Virus record (IMG/VR): IMGVR_UViG_3300045940_000045
Coordinates: 1 to 41,027 of that record
Strand: one strand, 5' to 3'
Length of the DNA stretch: 41,027 nt
DNA from: a virus
Shown here: positions 14,357-22,604 of the stretch, one piece after another
Layout: each line of letters opens with the position of its first letter
Numbering within the stretch: position 1 is the first letter of the stretch
Notes under the pieces: model-generated
Databases searched by the model: none
Told to the model about the DNA's origin: nothing
The model's input: the letters and a program-made list of their open reading frames with translations, nothing else
Position numbers and translations under genes: made by a program

Positions 14357-16737
14357 CCTTGTTCCCCGTGATGCTGTTCGAGCGCGGCTACGCCGACCTT
14401 ATCTCGGTGATTCCGCCGAAGGCGACGCTCTCGCCGAACAGCAAGATCGCTGCCTCATCGCTGGGCAAGTCGCCCGGCGTCCGGTACGACAACGGAACGT
14501 GGGGCGGCTACAACTGGCGCGCGCATCGCGCGACGCTGGCTGACATCCAGAAGTGGGCGCAGGCTGGGGCGAACGTCGGCCTGCGCGCCGGGAATTTCCC
14601 CGGCCTCGACATCGACTCGCTCAATCCGACGATTGTGGCGAAGGTGATCGAGCTTGCCCGCGCCGTTCTCGGGCCCGCGCCCGAGCGCGTGGGCCGCGCC
14701 CCGAAGACGCTGCTGATGTACCGCACCGATGAGCCCTTCGCGCGGATGCGAATCACGCTCGAAGGTGAGACGTCGAGCGGGAAGCCCGAGACGCACCTCA
14801 TCGAGATGCTCGGCGAGGGGCAGCAGTACCTCGTTCACGGCATTCACGCGACGACGCTGCGCCCGTACCAGTGGGACCGGGAGCCGCCCCCGGCCGCAGA
14901 CCTGACGCCGGTCTCAGCCGAGAAGGTGAACGCGCTCTTCCTGCAGATCAAGGAACACTACGAGAAGCTGGGCTTCACCGTCCGCAGGGAAGGCAACGGA
15001 AAGAAGCAGGACCGCACCGGCGCGCAGGACCAGACCGCGCTGCGCGCGCCGAGCATCGACGCGCTGCGGTTGGCGGTGTCAGCGATACCGAACAACAGCG
15101 CGTTCAAGGACCGCGACGCGTGGATCAAGATGGGCTACGCGATTCGCGCGGCCTGCGGTGACGACCTCGAAGATGGCTTCGAAGTCTTCGCCGAGTGGTC
15201 CGAGCGGTGGGAAGACGGGACCAACGACCCCGACGACGTCCGCGCCAACTGGAACCGGATGACCGGCAGCTACAGCGTTGGCTGGCCGTGGATCGCGGAG
15301 AAGGCGCGCGGGTTCGGATACAATGACGCGCAGGACGACTTCACGGCGGACCCGAACGCGGTCGCGCCTGCCGTCCCCCCTACGCCGCCCGCTGCCGGGC
15401 CGATGAGGATGTCAGATCAGTGGCTCGCCGAGCGGGTACTTCGCCGCATCGGTGACCGACTGCGCTACGTCGCGGCACGCGCGGCGTGGTATGTGTGGGA
15501 CGGTTCGTATTGGGCACCGGACGCTTCGGAGCGCGCGCTGTGGACTATCGGCGACGCGCTACGTCAGATCAGCATTCAGGAGACAGCGACGGCAACGCAG
15601 GGCCGGGCGGCGCAGCAGGACGCGAAGCTCATGGAGTCACAGAACACGCGCCAGCGCGTGGCGTCGCTCGTGCGCTCCGACCCCAGCATCGCCGTGGAGA
15701 TGGAGTCACTCGACGCGAACGCGTGGCTGCTCAATACGCCGGGCGGCGTCGTCAACCTGAAGGATGGCACGGTGACCCCACCGCTGCCTGAAGACCTGCA
15801 CACGAAGATGACGGCGGTCGCGCCCGAAACGCGGGAGCCGACACTCTGGCTGAAGTTTCTGCGCGAGACGACCAACGGAGACGACGCTCTCATTGCCTAC
15901 CTGCAGCGGCTCGCGGGCTACTGCCTCACCGGAGTGACGGTGGAGCAGGTCCTCGTCTTCATCTGGGGACCGGGCGGCAACGGGAAGTCGGTCTTCCTGA
16001 ACGCTATCAGTGAGGCGCTGGGCGACTACGCGACGGTGTCGACGATGGACGTCTTCAGCGCGAGCAACATGGACCGGCATACGACGGACATCGCGGACCT
16101 GATGGGCTCACGGCTCGTGACGGCCAGCGAGACGCAGTATGGAAGACGGTGGGACGAGCAGCGCCTCAAGGTGCTGTCCGGCGGTGAGCGCGTCAAGGCG
16201 CGCTTCATGCGGCAGGACAACATGATGTACCGGCCGACGTTCAAGCTGCTCTTCTCCGGCAACGCGCAGCCGCACATTCGCTCGCTCGACGAGGCGATGC
16301 GTCGCCGGATTCACATGGTGCCGTTCACGCAGAAGCCAGCCGAGCGCGACTCACTGCTCGGTGACAAGCTGCGCGCGGAGTACCCAGCCATCCTGCACTG
16401 GATGATTCAGGGATGTCTCGCGTGGCAGAAGCAGGGCCTGACAGCGCCGGAGTCGGTGCTGGCGCAGACGAAACAATACTTCGAGAACGAGGACCTCATC
16501 GGCCGCTGGATCGACGACTGCTGCGACCGCGCCGAGGGGCTCGACTCGACGGCGGGGAAGCTCGCCGAAAGCTGGAAGGAGTGGTGCGGCCTGAACAACG
16601 AACGACCGGGCCGAATTCAAGACCTCATGCAGCAACTTCGCTCGCGCGGATTCACCGTAACGAAAGACATCCAAACGCGCGTCGTTCACGTCGCAGGGCT
16701 CGCGGTCAACAGGGCCGCAGAGATGGGGGACCTATGA
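14353..16737 (+). CDS. Primase-helicase: Prim-Pol (AEP) + PriCT/D5_N + SF3 helicase
   Basis: 794 aa. N-terminal Prim-Pol domain: GYNWRAH, NVGLRAGNFPGLDIDS with the metal-binding D86-x-D88, and GEGQQYLVHGIH (the sxH-type motif). A PriCT-like helical region follows (AFKDRDAWIKMGYAIRAACG, WNRMTG). From about 375 a D5_N-type domain, then the SF3 helicase: Walker A GPGGNGKS at 539-546, RLVTASETQYGRRWDEQRLK (Walker B region), and FKLLFSGNAQPHIRSLD with RRRIHMVPF (motif C and arginine finger). Expected to prime and unwind at the fork, as in P4 alpha-type proteins. Start ATGA-coupled. Confidence 0.93.
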   Translation: MTLFPVMLFERGYADLISVIPPKATLSPNSKIAASSLGKSPGVRYDNGTWGGYNWRAHRATLADIQKWAQAGANVGLRAGNFPGLDIDSLNPTIVAKVIELARAVLGPAPERVGRAPKTLLMYRTDEPFARMRITLEGETSSGKPETHLIEMLGEGQQYLVHGIHATTLRPYQWDREPPPAADLTPVSAEKVNALFLQIKEHYEKLGFTVRREGNGKKQDRTGAQDQTALRAPSIDALRLAVSAIPNNSAFKDRDAWIKMGYAIRAACGDDLEDGFEVFAEWSERWEDGTNDPDDVRANWNRMTGSYSVGWPWIAEKARGFGYNDAQDDFTADPNAVAPAVPPTPPAAGPMRMSDQWLAERVLRRIGDRLRYVAARAAWYVWDGSYWAPDASERALWTIGDALRQISIQETATATQGRAAQQDAKLMESQNTRQRVASLVRSDPSIAVEMESLDANAWLLNTPGGVVNLKDGTVTPPLPEDLHTKMTAVAPETREPTLWLKFLRETTNGDDALIAYLQRLAGYCLTGVTVEQVLVFIWGPGGNGKSVFLNAISEALGDYATVSTMDVFSASNMDRHTTDIADLMGSRLVTASETQYGRRWDEQRLKVLSGGERVKARFMRQDNMMYRPTFKLLFSGNAQPHIRSLDEAMRRRIHMVPFTQKPAERDSLLGDKLRAEYPAILHWMIQGCLAWQKQGLTAPESVLAQTKQYFENEDLIGRWIDDCCDRAEGLDSTAGKLAESWKEWCGLNNERPGRIQDLMQQLRSRGFTVTKDIQTRVVHVAGLAVNRAAEMGDL

Positions 16738-17306
16738 TGACGATAACGGGCGAGCACGTCACCGCGACAAGCGGTGCGCCCTCGCTCGAAGCGATGGCTC
16801 TCGGGCTGTCGCGGACGTTCCGCTTCGCGGGGCAGACGCTGCTACCGTGGACCGTCGCGGACCACATGAACTGCTTGGCGCGCTACATCAGGCGCGTCCA
16901 CGGCCCGTTCCGCAGCAGGCTCACGCTGCTCCTGCTGCTGCACGACGCGCACGAGTCGATGACCGGCGACGTGCCGACGTCGTTCAAGACGCCGGACATG
17001 AAGGCGCTGCAGAAGGACCTCGACCAGCGCATCTTCGCTTCGCTCAACGTCGCATTGCCGAGCGAGAGCGAGAAGGTGGAGATTCGGTACTTCGACGAGA
17101 TGGCGCTGCTGTCGGAAGCCGATGTCCTCTGCCCGCGCGCGACCTATGACAAGCTCGTCGAGGATCGCGAGCGGATGTCGAACGCCATCTACTGCGACGT
17201 CATCGCGGAGTATCTCCACGAGGACATCGACGGATCGAGCGCGTGGCTGCAGGACGTGCAGGCGCTGGTTCATCATCACGCGCGCGCGATTCAGGTGGCG
17301 ATATGA
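16734..17306 (+). CDS. HD-domain nucleotide phosphohydrolase (YfbR/DatZ-like)
   Basis: 190 aa. The HD signature is complete: WTVADHMNCLARY (H44), LLLLHDAHESMTGDVPTSFK (H70-D71, E74), and a later acidic EADVL. This is the arrangement of YfbR-type 5'-deoxynucleotidases and of the phage dATPase DatZ. Expected to hydrolyse a deoxynucleotide to nucleoside plus phosphate(s). It is the first of three consecutive nucleotide hydrolase genes, coupled by ATGA. Substrate cannot be read from the sequence. Confidence 0.85.
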   Translation: MMTITGEHVTATSGAPSLEAMALGLSRTFRFAGQTLLPWTVADHMNCLARYIRRVHGPFRSRLTLLLLLHDAHESMTGDVPTSFKTPDMKALQKDLDQRIFASLNVALPSESEKVEIRYFDEMALLSEADVLCPRATYDKLVEDRERMSNAIYCDVIAEYLHEDIDGSSAWLQDVQALVHHHARAIQVAI

Positions 17307-17653
17307 AGACGCTGCGCGAGATGCAGAAGGCGGCCTACGCCAACTCGAAGGCGCACGGATTCCATGACGGACTCTTCGAGACGTCGCCGAGTGAAGTGAC
17401 GGCGAAGCTGATGCTCGCCGTTGGGGAGCTATCCGAGGCGGTCGGAGAGATTCGGAACGGACACCCCTACGACAAGGTGTACTTCAAGGATGGCGGGACG
17501 AAGCCCGAGGGATTCGGCATCGAGCTTGCCGACGCCATCATCCGTTTGCTCGACACGGCCGAGATGGTCGGCGTCGATCTTCAGGACGCGGTCACCCTGA
17601 AGCACAACTACAACCTGACACGGCCGCACAAACATGGGGGCAAGGTCCTGTGA
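17303..17653 (+). CDS. MazG-like nucleotide pyrophosphohydrolase
   Basis: 116 aa. The all-alpha NTP pyrophosphohydrolase motifs are present: VGELSEAVGEIR (E42, E45, E49) and, after a loop, IELADAIIRLLD (E74, D77), giving the four-carboxylate magnesium site. Typical single-domain phage MazG-like size. Converts NTP or dNTP to NMP plus pyrophosphate; some phage members act on (p)ppGpp or on dGTP. Coupled to both neighbours (ATGA, GTGA). Confidence 0.85.
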   Translation: MKTLREMQKAAYANSKAHGFHDGLFETSPSEVTAKLMLAVGELSEAVGEIRNGHPYDKVYFKDGGTKPEGFGIELADAIIRLLDTAEMVGVDLQDAVTLKHNYNLTRPHKHGGKVL

Positions 17654-18054
17654 GCCAACTCGAAGTCCAGCAACCCTACGCCGACGGCGTGGACCCACTG
17701 CAGAATCCGAAGGATCGCATCGGAGTGACGAAGGTGCCGCTGTGGCTCGTCCCCAGCGCGGGTATCATTCACGAGGCGATGGGCTTCTCTGACGGCGCGG
17801 TGAAGTACGGGCCGTACAACTGGCGCGCGAAGCAGGTGCTCGCGACCATCTACGTCTCGGCCGCGCTGCGCCACATCTACCAGTACCTCGACGGGGAAGA
17901 CTTCGACGGGGAGAGCGGCGCGCACCACCTCGGGCACGCGCGCGCGTGCCTCGGCATCATCCTCGATGCCGAAGCCACCGGCAACCTGAAGGACGACCGG
18001 CCGCTGCCGTCCAATACGGCCGGGCTGCTCTCGGCTCTGAGGAAAGTGCTCTAG
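17650..18054 (+). CDS. dATP/dGTP diphosphohydrolase-like protein (DUF5664)
   Basis: 134 aa, GTG start overlapping the previous TGA. Sequence fits the phage DUF5664 family: DRIGVTKVPLWLVPSAGIIHEAMGFSDGAVKYGPYNWR (shown in shorter parts in the family as W..vP......a.....G..KYg..NWR), ALRHIYQYLDGEDFD, and SGAHHLGHARACLGIILDA with the conserved H-x(3)-H-A and D. The family is annotated as dATP/dGTP diphosphohydrolase, related to MazG-type helical enzymes. Last gene of the + block, right before the terminator. Confidence 0.8.
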   Translation: MSQLEVQQPYADGVDPLQNPKDRIGVTKVPLWLVPSAGIIHEAMGFSDGAVKYGPYNWRAKQVLATIYVSAALRHIYQYLDGEDFDGESGAHHLGHARACLGIILDAEATGNLKDDRPLPSNTAGLLSALRKVL

Positions 18055-18075
18055 CAGGAAGGGTGTTGCATGAAC

Positions 18076-18108
18076 AGGGCCCGTTGCTCACTTTGAGCAA
18101 CGGGCCCT
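18076..18108. terminator. Convergent intrinsic terminator between the two blocks
   Basis: A perfect 15-bp stem (18076-18090 with 18094-18108) around the loop CTT. On the + strand it is followed by TTTCTACTTT, a fair U-rich tail; on the - strand the tail is TGTTC, weaker. It lies between the last + gene (stop 18054) and the end of the last - gene (stop 18116), so it probably stops transcription in both directions. Confidence 0.9.
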
Positions 18109-18115
18109 TTCTACT

Positions 18116-20899
18116 TTAGAAGAGCGGGATTTTCTTGTGGACGAACAGGTCGAGGATGTCGTTCGGTGCGACGCCTGTATGCTGCGCGGTGCGCCCGACC
18201 GCGTCCTCGAAGATTTGCCAGAACTCCGGTCGCGCGCGATTCAAGCCGAAGACGCCGGTGCGCGGTCCAGCCCCGCCCCACTGCGCGGCCTGTACGGCCG
18301 CCGTCGGGTCGCGACCGGATGGCACTCTGACCAACCCCTGATCGGCGAACTCCGCAGCTTTCTCCGCGAACGCCTGCGAGTACGGGTCCCAGAACACGCC
18401 CATGTCGGGGCTCTTGTAGCTTCCGTTCAGCGGAAGACCGTAGTCGATGGCCGCGCGCTTCCCGTGGATGTCGAGCACATGGCGTGCCCAATCACCTCCG
18501 AGTGCGAACGCGTAGGGCTGCGCCTTTGGCGCGTTCTCAATCGGCAGCACACCGCCGTTCTGTTCGAGCAGCCGTAGCATCTTGCCAACCTGCGTTGGAT
18601 AGAGCGGGCTGAATCCCGGCGAGTACATCGGCGATGTCGGGTTCGCCGTCCTGAAGTATTGGTAGCCCGCGTTGCGAAGGTTCGGTACCGGTGGCGTCTG
18701 TATCGACGTCGGGCCCATGAAGCCCATCAACTCGTTGAAGGCCGCCGAGCCCGCGTCGGTCCCGAGTCGGCTGATGAACTCGCGATAGATCGGATCGGTG
18801 TTGTACCAGTAGTCGAAGCCAAGGTCCGCGCCGCGCCGCACGTCTTCGGCGAAGAGCGGATTGTCGAGGACATGCCGCGCGATGTCGTAGCGACGCCGCC
18901 ACTCACCGCGCTTCAGCGGAGTTGGTAGCCCCTCGGTGCCGCCGAGGATTTCGCTCTGTGGTACGCGCAGGATCGAGCCCGGCTCCGCGTAGTTGAGCGC
19001 GAAACCCGACTCGGGACGCCCGTGCAGCTTCTCCATCGGCGCGATGTTCGGTACGCCCTCGCTCGGGTCGAACAGTGAGCGAAGCAGCCCGACCGGCCGG
19101 TCATTCACGCGCGCGGCGCTGAGCAGGTCCGTCGGCACCGGGAATTCCTGCGCGTGATTGAACGGATTCATCAGGTCCGACGAGTGAAGCTGCGTATACT
19201 GCGACGCGAGTCGTGGGGCCTGACCGGTTGCTCCGGCCATTGTTCGCGCTTCCTCGCGCGTGATCTGACGCCCGCGCGTTGTTTGGAAGCCTTCGGAGCC
19301 TCGGATCGTCGCGTTGCCGCGATTGCGCTCGATGGCTGCACGGCCCTCGGGCGTTGCGCGGAGCGCCTCTCCGGCCGCCTCGCTCGCGAGCGCATGATTG
19401 GCTCCCGTGTAGTAGTTGCCATCCGCGCCCTGCACCGATGGCATTTTGATCCGTTCGGGCACAATCGACGGATAGTCGCCCATCAGCGCCTCAGGCCACA
19501 GCGCGGCCTTCTGCTCGCTGAACGGACGCGTTGGGGCGGGAACGTCCTTGTGCGGGCCGTAGTTGAACCACGAATTCTGCCCGCGCGTCTCGGTCGCCAT
19601 GACGCGGCGCGCTTCCGGCGAGTACATCTGCGCGTGCGAGCGGAACGCATTCTCTTCGCCGCGCGCATTGAATGACACCTCGTCAACGCCGTGGCCCACA
19701 ATCTCATGGACTGCGCGGAAGAGGTTGTTCTGCTCATTCGTCATCAGCGGGTGAGTCTGGTCACCCTGCGTCTTGTAGACCTTGATGTGATGATTCTCGC
19801 GCAGGTCGCGCAGCATCGCCTTACTGCCGCCCTTTGATGGCGGATACGGATCGTAGTCGACGAACTCCCACGAGTACCCGGCGTTGCGGAGTGCTTCCGC
19901 CTGCGCCATAGTCTCGTCGTTGAACGCGCGGTAGGCGCGGACGACATCAGGATTCGTCGGGTCTGACTTCAGGTTCTCGTAGGCTTCCGCCATCTGCGTT
20001 GCCGCACCCTCATCGACCTTGTCGATGCGCGGCAGCCCCTCGTCGCCGCCCATGCTGCGGCGGAACATCGTGCGGACGTCCTGAAGGGTGTTGCCGGTGC
20101 CGCCAAGGATCGACGGAGCGCCCTCGGGCAAGAATGGAGCGCGGGGAGTGAACGCCGGAGCTTCAGCGGCGCGCGCCTGATCGAGGCGGCGCAGGAGACC
20201 CATGACGTCGACGGGCGTGTGCGCTTCACGGGCCGGACCTGCCTGACGCGCAGCGCGCTCGGCATCACGTTCGGCCTGCGCGGCGCGACGGCGCTCATAG
20301 GTTGGGCGGTCGAGGCCTTCCTTCGGAAGGTTGGGGTCCGGTACCGCGCGCTCGGAAGCCAGCCGCGCGCGAGCGCGCGCGCGAGCCCCGGCGCGCACCT
20401 CGGCCTTGCGGCCAGCGCGAAGCAGCATCGCGTTCGCGACCTGCTCGGTCGCATTGCGTGCGATTTCGCGCGGAGCGACCTCGTTGTCGACGAGGCGCGG
20501 GTGCCCGTTGTTCCACTCCCACAGTCCGCCGCCCTGCATCGCGCGCTGAGCGTTGTACCCCATCGTCGCCATGCCCTGCGCGGCGTCGCGGATGGTCTCG
20601 ATGGGCCCGAGCGGTTCACCGCGCCCGCGTCGCCGCAGCGCGCGATGAATCTCAGCGTCTACATCGACGCCCTGCGATTCGAGTGCCTTCCGTGTCTCAG
20701 GGTCGCGCAACTCTTCGAGTGTGTACGAGCCGATGCCCTGCAGGAGATTGATAGGAAACATGACGAGGCCCTTGGCGGTATTCCAAAGGCCTTCGCCAAT
20801 CCCCGACGCGACCTCATCGGCCGTGCCGGGGACGTACTCATATCGCGGCTCGCCGAATCGGTCGTAGCCAACAATCCTGCGCTTTGGTTTGTCCGGCAC
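18116..20899 (-). CDS. Large internal virion/ejection protein with HExxGH-EENA-ETRGQN module
   Basis: 927 aa, GTG start. N terminus (RRIVGYDRFGEPRYEYVPG, then a hydrophobic ITGLV-like patch MFPINLLQGIG) and long Arg/Ala-rich helical region (150-230) fit a phage internal or ejection protein. The middle carries a compact motif set: H398-E399-I-V-G-H403, GEENAFRSH (E415, E416, H422) and ETRGQNSWFNYG (E437). This domain recurs in large phage 'polyvalent' proteins. The HE-x-x-G-H spacing is that of the 2-His ligand pair in aromatic amino acid hydroxylases rather than HExxH proteases. A late half (TGANHALAS to the C terminus) is globular. Last gene of the late block, next to the terminator. Enzyme function is inference. 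Confidence 0.7.
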   Translation of the reverse strand: MPDKPKRRIVGYDRFGEPRYEYVPGTADEVASGIGEGLWNTAKGLVMFPINLLQGIGSYTLEELRDPETRKALESQGVDVDAEIHRALRRRGRGEPLGPIETIRDAAQGMATMGYNAQRAMQGGGLWEWNNGHPRLVDNEVAPREIARNATEQVANAMLLRAGRKAEVRAGARARARARLASERAVPDPNLPKEGLDRPTYERRRAAQAERDAERAARQAGPAREAHTPVDVMGLLRRLDQARAAEAPAFTPRAPFLPEGAPSILGGTGNTLQDVRTMFRRSMGGDEGLPRIDKVDEGAATQMAEAYENLKSDPTNPDVVRAYRAFNDETMAQAEALRNAGYSWEFVDYDPYPPSKGGSKAMLRDLRENHHIKVYKTQGDQTHPLMTNEQNNLFRAVHEIVGHGVDEVSFNARGEENAFRSHAQMYSPEARRVMATETRGQNSWFNYGPHKDVPAPTRPFSEQKAALWPEALMGDYPSIVPERIKMPSVQGADGNYYTGANHALASEAAGEALRATPEGRAAIERNRGNATIRGSEGFQTTRGRQITREEARTMAGATGQAPRLASQYTQLHSSDLMNPFNHAQEFPVPTDLLSAARVNDRPVGLLRSLFDPSEGVPNIAPMEKLHGRPESGFALNYAEPGSILRVPQSEILGGTEGLPTPLKRGEWRRRYDIARHVLDNPLFAEDVRRGADLGFDYWYNTDPIYREFISRLGTDAGSAAFNELMGFMGPTSIQTPPVPNLRNAGYQYFRTANPTSPMYSPGFSPLYPTQVGKMLRLLEQNGGVLPIENAPKAQPYAFALGGDWARHVLDIHGKRAAIDYGLPLNGSYKSPDMGVFWDPYSQAFAEKAAEFADQGLVRVPSGRDPTAAVQAAQWGGAGPRTGVFGLNRARPEFWQIFEDAVGRTAQHTGVAPNDILDLFVHKKIPLF

Positions 20900-20900
20900 G

Positions 20901-22604
20901 TTAATGCCCCGTCGTGTCCTGCTGGAAGAATGGATTCGTTAGCTGTGGAAGCACGCCGCCCATCGACGCGCCCACGTTGCCTGCGTGCATATACCACGGG
21001 CTCAGGCCATGCAGGTAGTCGAGATGCCCTGCGAGCGGGCGCGGAGTGTAGAGGGGCCCGGCCATCTGCCGCGCCGCGCGCTGCGCGCGCTGCCACGGCT
21101 CGCCGCCCATCTCCTGCAACATCTCACTGTGCAGCGTGACCTTATTCTCGACCGGCACACCGGACGAGCGTGCCGCGCGCGACAGTCGACGCTCCATTGC
21201 CGCGAGGCGACTGGCGCGTTCAGCGAGCGGGCCGTAGGCCGCACGAGCTTCCGCCATTCCCTCGCCACCGGCGTCGATGGTCTGCTGCAATTCCTTCGCC
21301 CATCCGCGATAGCGCGCGGCGCTGCCGCCGCGACCGGCGCGCTGCATACGGCGCGCTTCAGAGACAAGCTCCTGACGGATGTCTTCGAGGACGCGGCCGG
21401 TAATCGGTTCGCCCGCAGTGATCGCTTGCTCGGCGAGCATCCGGCCCATGATGCGCTTCAGCGGTTTCGTGTTGAGAATGTCTGCGACGCGCTGATTCTG
21501 CAGCGGCTGCTGCAGATTCTCCCACGGCGCACCAGCGGCAACCTTCGCCTGCTGCGCGGCCTGTAGCTCGGAACGGACGCGCGTCAGCGCCTCAGTCGTC
21601 GCTTCGGCGCTCGCGCGACGAATCTCCTGACCGAGTCGACCGAAGGTCGTGCCTTCCAATTCCGCGAGCATCGGGTTCGGAGTACCGGACGCGCGAACGG
21701 CTTCAGTGAGACCCGGCTCACGACCGGCCGCCTCGAACGCCTTTTCCAAACGGAGCGCGCCCGGTTCGCGCATCGCGAAGAGGCGCTTACCCATCAGACC
21801 GGGGACCATACCGAGCCCGGCACCGACGAGTGTGTTGACTCCGATTGGGACCGCATTCTCGCGGTAGTTCTCGATGTTCTGCTCGGGCAGGTCCGCCAGC
21901 GAGCCGAAGAGCGAGAGCCCGCCCCCGACCGCACCGCTCTTCAGAATCCCCATCGGGCCACCCGTGCCACCGGTCGCAAGACCGGTCGCTGCGCCACCCC
22001 AGAACTCGGGATTCAGCACACCGCCATTGCTCGACAGCTTCGCATTTTCAAGGTACTGCCGCTGCGCGTCGCGCGCGGCGCGGAACGTCTCGCCGTAGCC
22101 CGGCGAGCCCGGCTGATTCGTCTCGCGCCCGCCGAAGAGCTTGCGTCCCATCGCGAGCAGACCCTGAAGCTCATCGGACGAACCCAGCGTCATGCCGTGA
22201 CCGACTCGAACGGTGCGTGCGAGCGCCCCGCGCTCTGCCAGAGACAGATCGCCGGGATCGACCGGCCGCATCCCCATGCGGTCGAGTCGCTGGATCATGT
22301 TCGAAAGCTCTTGGAAATTCCGAATGGGCGAAGTCGCCGCGTTGCCTGCACCCGCGACATTCTCCGCAATCCACTGGTCAATCTCCGCGCGCTTGAAACG
22401 CCGCTTTGTCACCGGATCGACGAGGCGGCCATGATTCAGGTCGACGGCCTTGTCGTAAATCTGGCGAAGCGCCGCGTAGTAGCTGTTGTCCTTCGCTTCG
22501 CCAAGGTCGACAGACCCCAAGCGGAGTGAAGCAGCGGGCGGCGTCCCCGGCCCGACCGAAGCAGCGGCCGGGGGCGACGTCATCGTGTTATCTGGGTACG
22601 GCAT
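20901..22604 (-). CDS. Internal virion protein, 567 aa
   Basis: ATG at 22604 with AGGA upstream. Contains a Gly-rich hydrophobic middle (FWGGAATGLATGGTGGPMG, VNTLVGAGLGMVPGLMG) able to insert in membranes, flanked by long helical, Arg/Ala/Glu-rich regions (RRASAEATTEALTRVRSEL, EARAAYGPLAERASRLAAM). No enzyme motif seen. Position with three other large late proteins after the tail hub is that of the ejection (E) proteins of podoviruses. Function inferred from position and composition. Confidence 0.65.
   Translation of the reverse strand: MPYPDNTMTSPPAAASVGPGTPPAASLRLGSVDLGEAKDNSYYAALRQIYDKAVDLNHGRLVDPVTKRRFKRAEIDQWIAENVAGAGNAATSPIRNFQELSNMIQRLDRMGMRPVDPGDLSLAERGALARTVRVGHGMTLGSSDELQGLLAMGRKLFGGRETNQPGSPGYGETFRAARDAQRQYLENAKLSSNGGVLNPEFWGGAATGLATGGTGGPMGILKSGAVGGGLSLFGSLADLPEQNIENYRENAVPIGVNTLVGAGLGMVPGLMGKRLFAMREPGALRLEKAFEAAGREPGLTEAVRASGTPNPMLAELEGTTFGRLGQEIRRASAEATTEALTRVRSELQAAQQAKVAAGAPWENLQQPLQNQRVADILNTKPLKRIMGRMLAEQAITAGEPITGRVLEDIRQELVSEARRMQRAGRGGSAARYRGWAKELQQTIDAGGEGMAEARAAYGPLAERASRLAAMERRLSRAARSSGVPVENKVTLHSEMLQEMGGEPWQRAQRAARQMAGPLYTPRPLAGHLDYLHGLSPWYMHAGNVGASMGGVLPQLTNPFFQQDTTGH

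Noticed and set aside
16734-18054. Complete Z-genome (2-aminoadenine) pathway
   Set aside because: No adenylosuccinate-synthetase-like PurZ (GxxxxDEGKG) gene found in the window.
19691-19708. Classical HExxH zinc protease in the 927-aa protein
   Set aside because: Spacing is H-E-x-x-G-H (second His one residue later than in HExxH), so the thermolysin-type helix does not fit.
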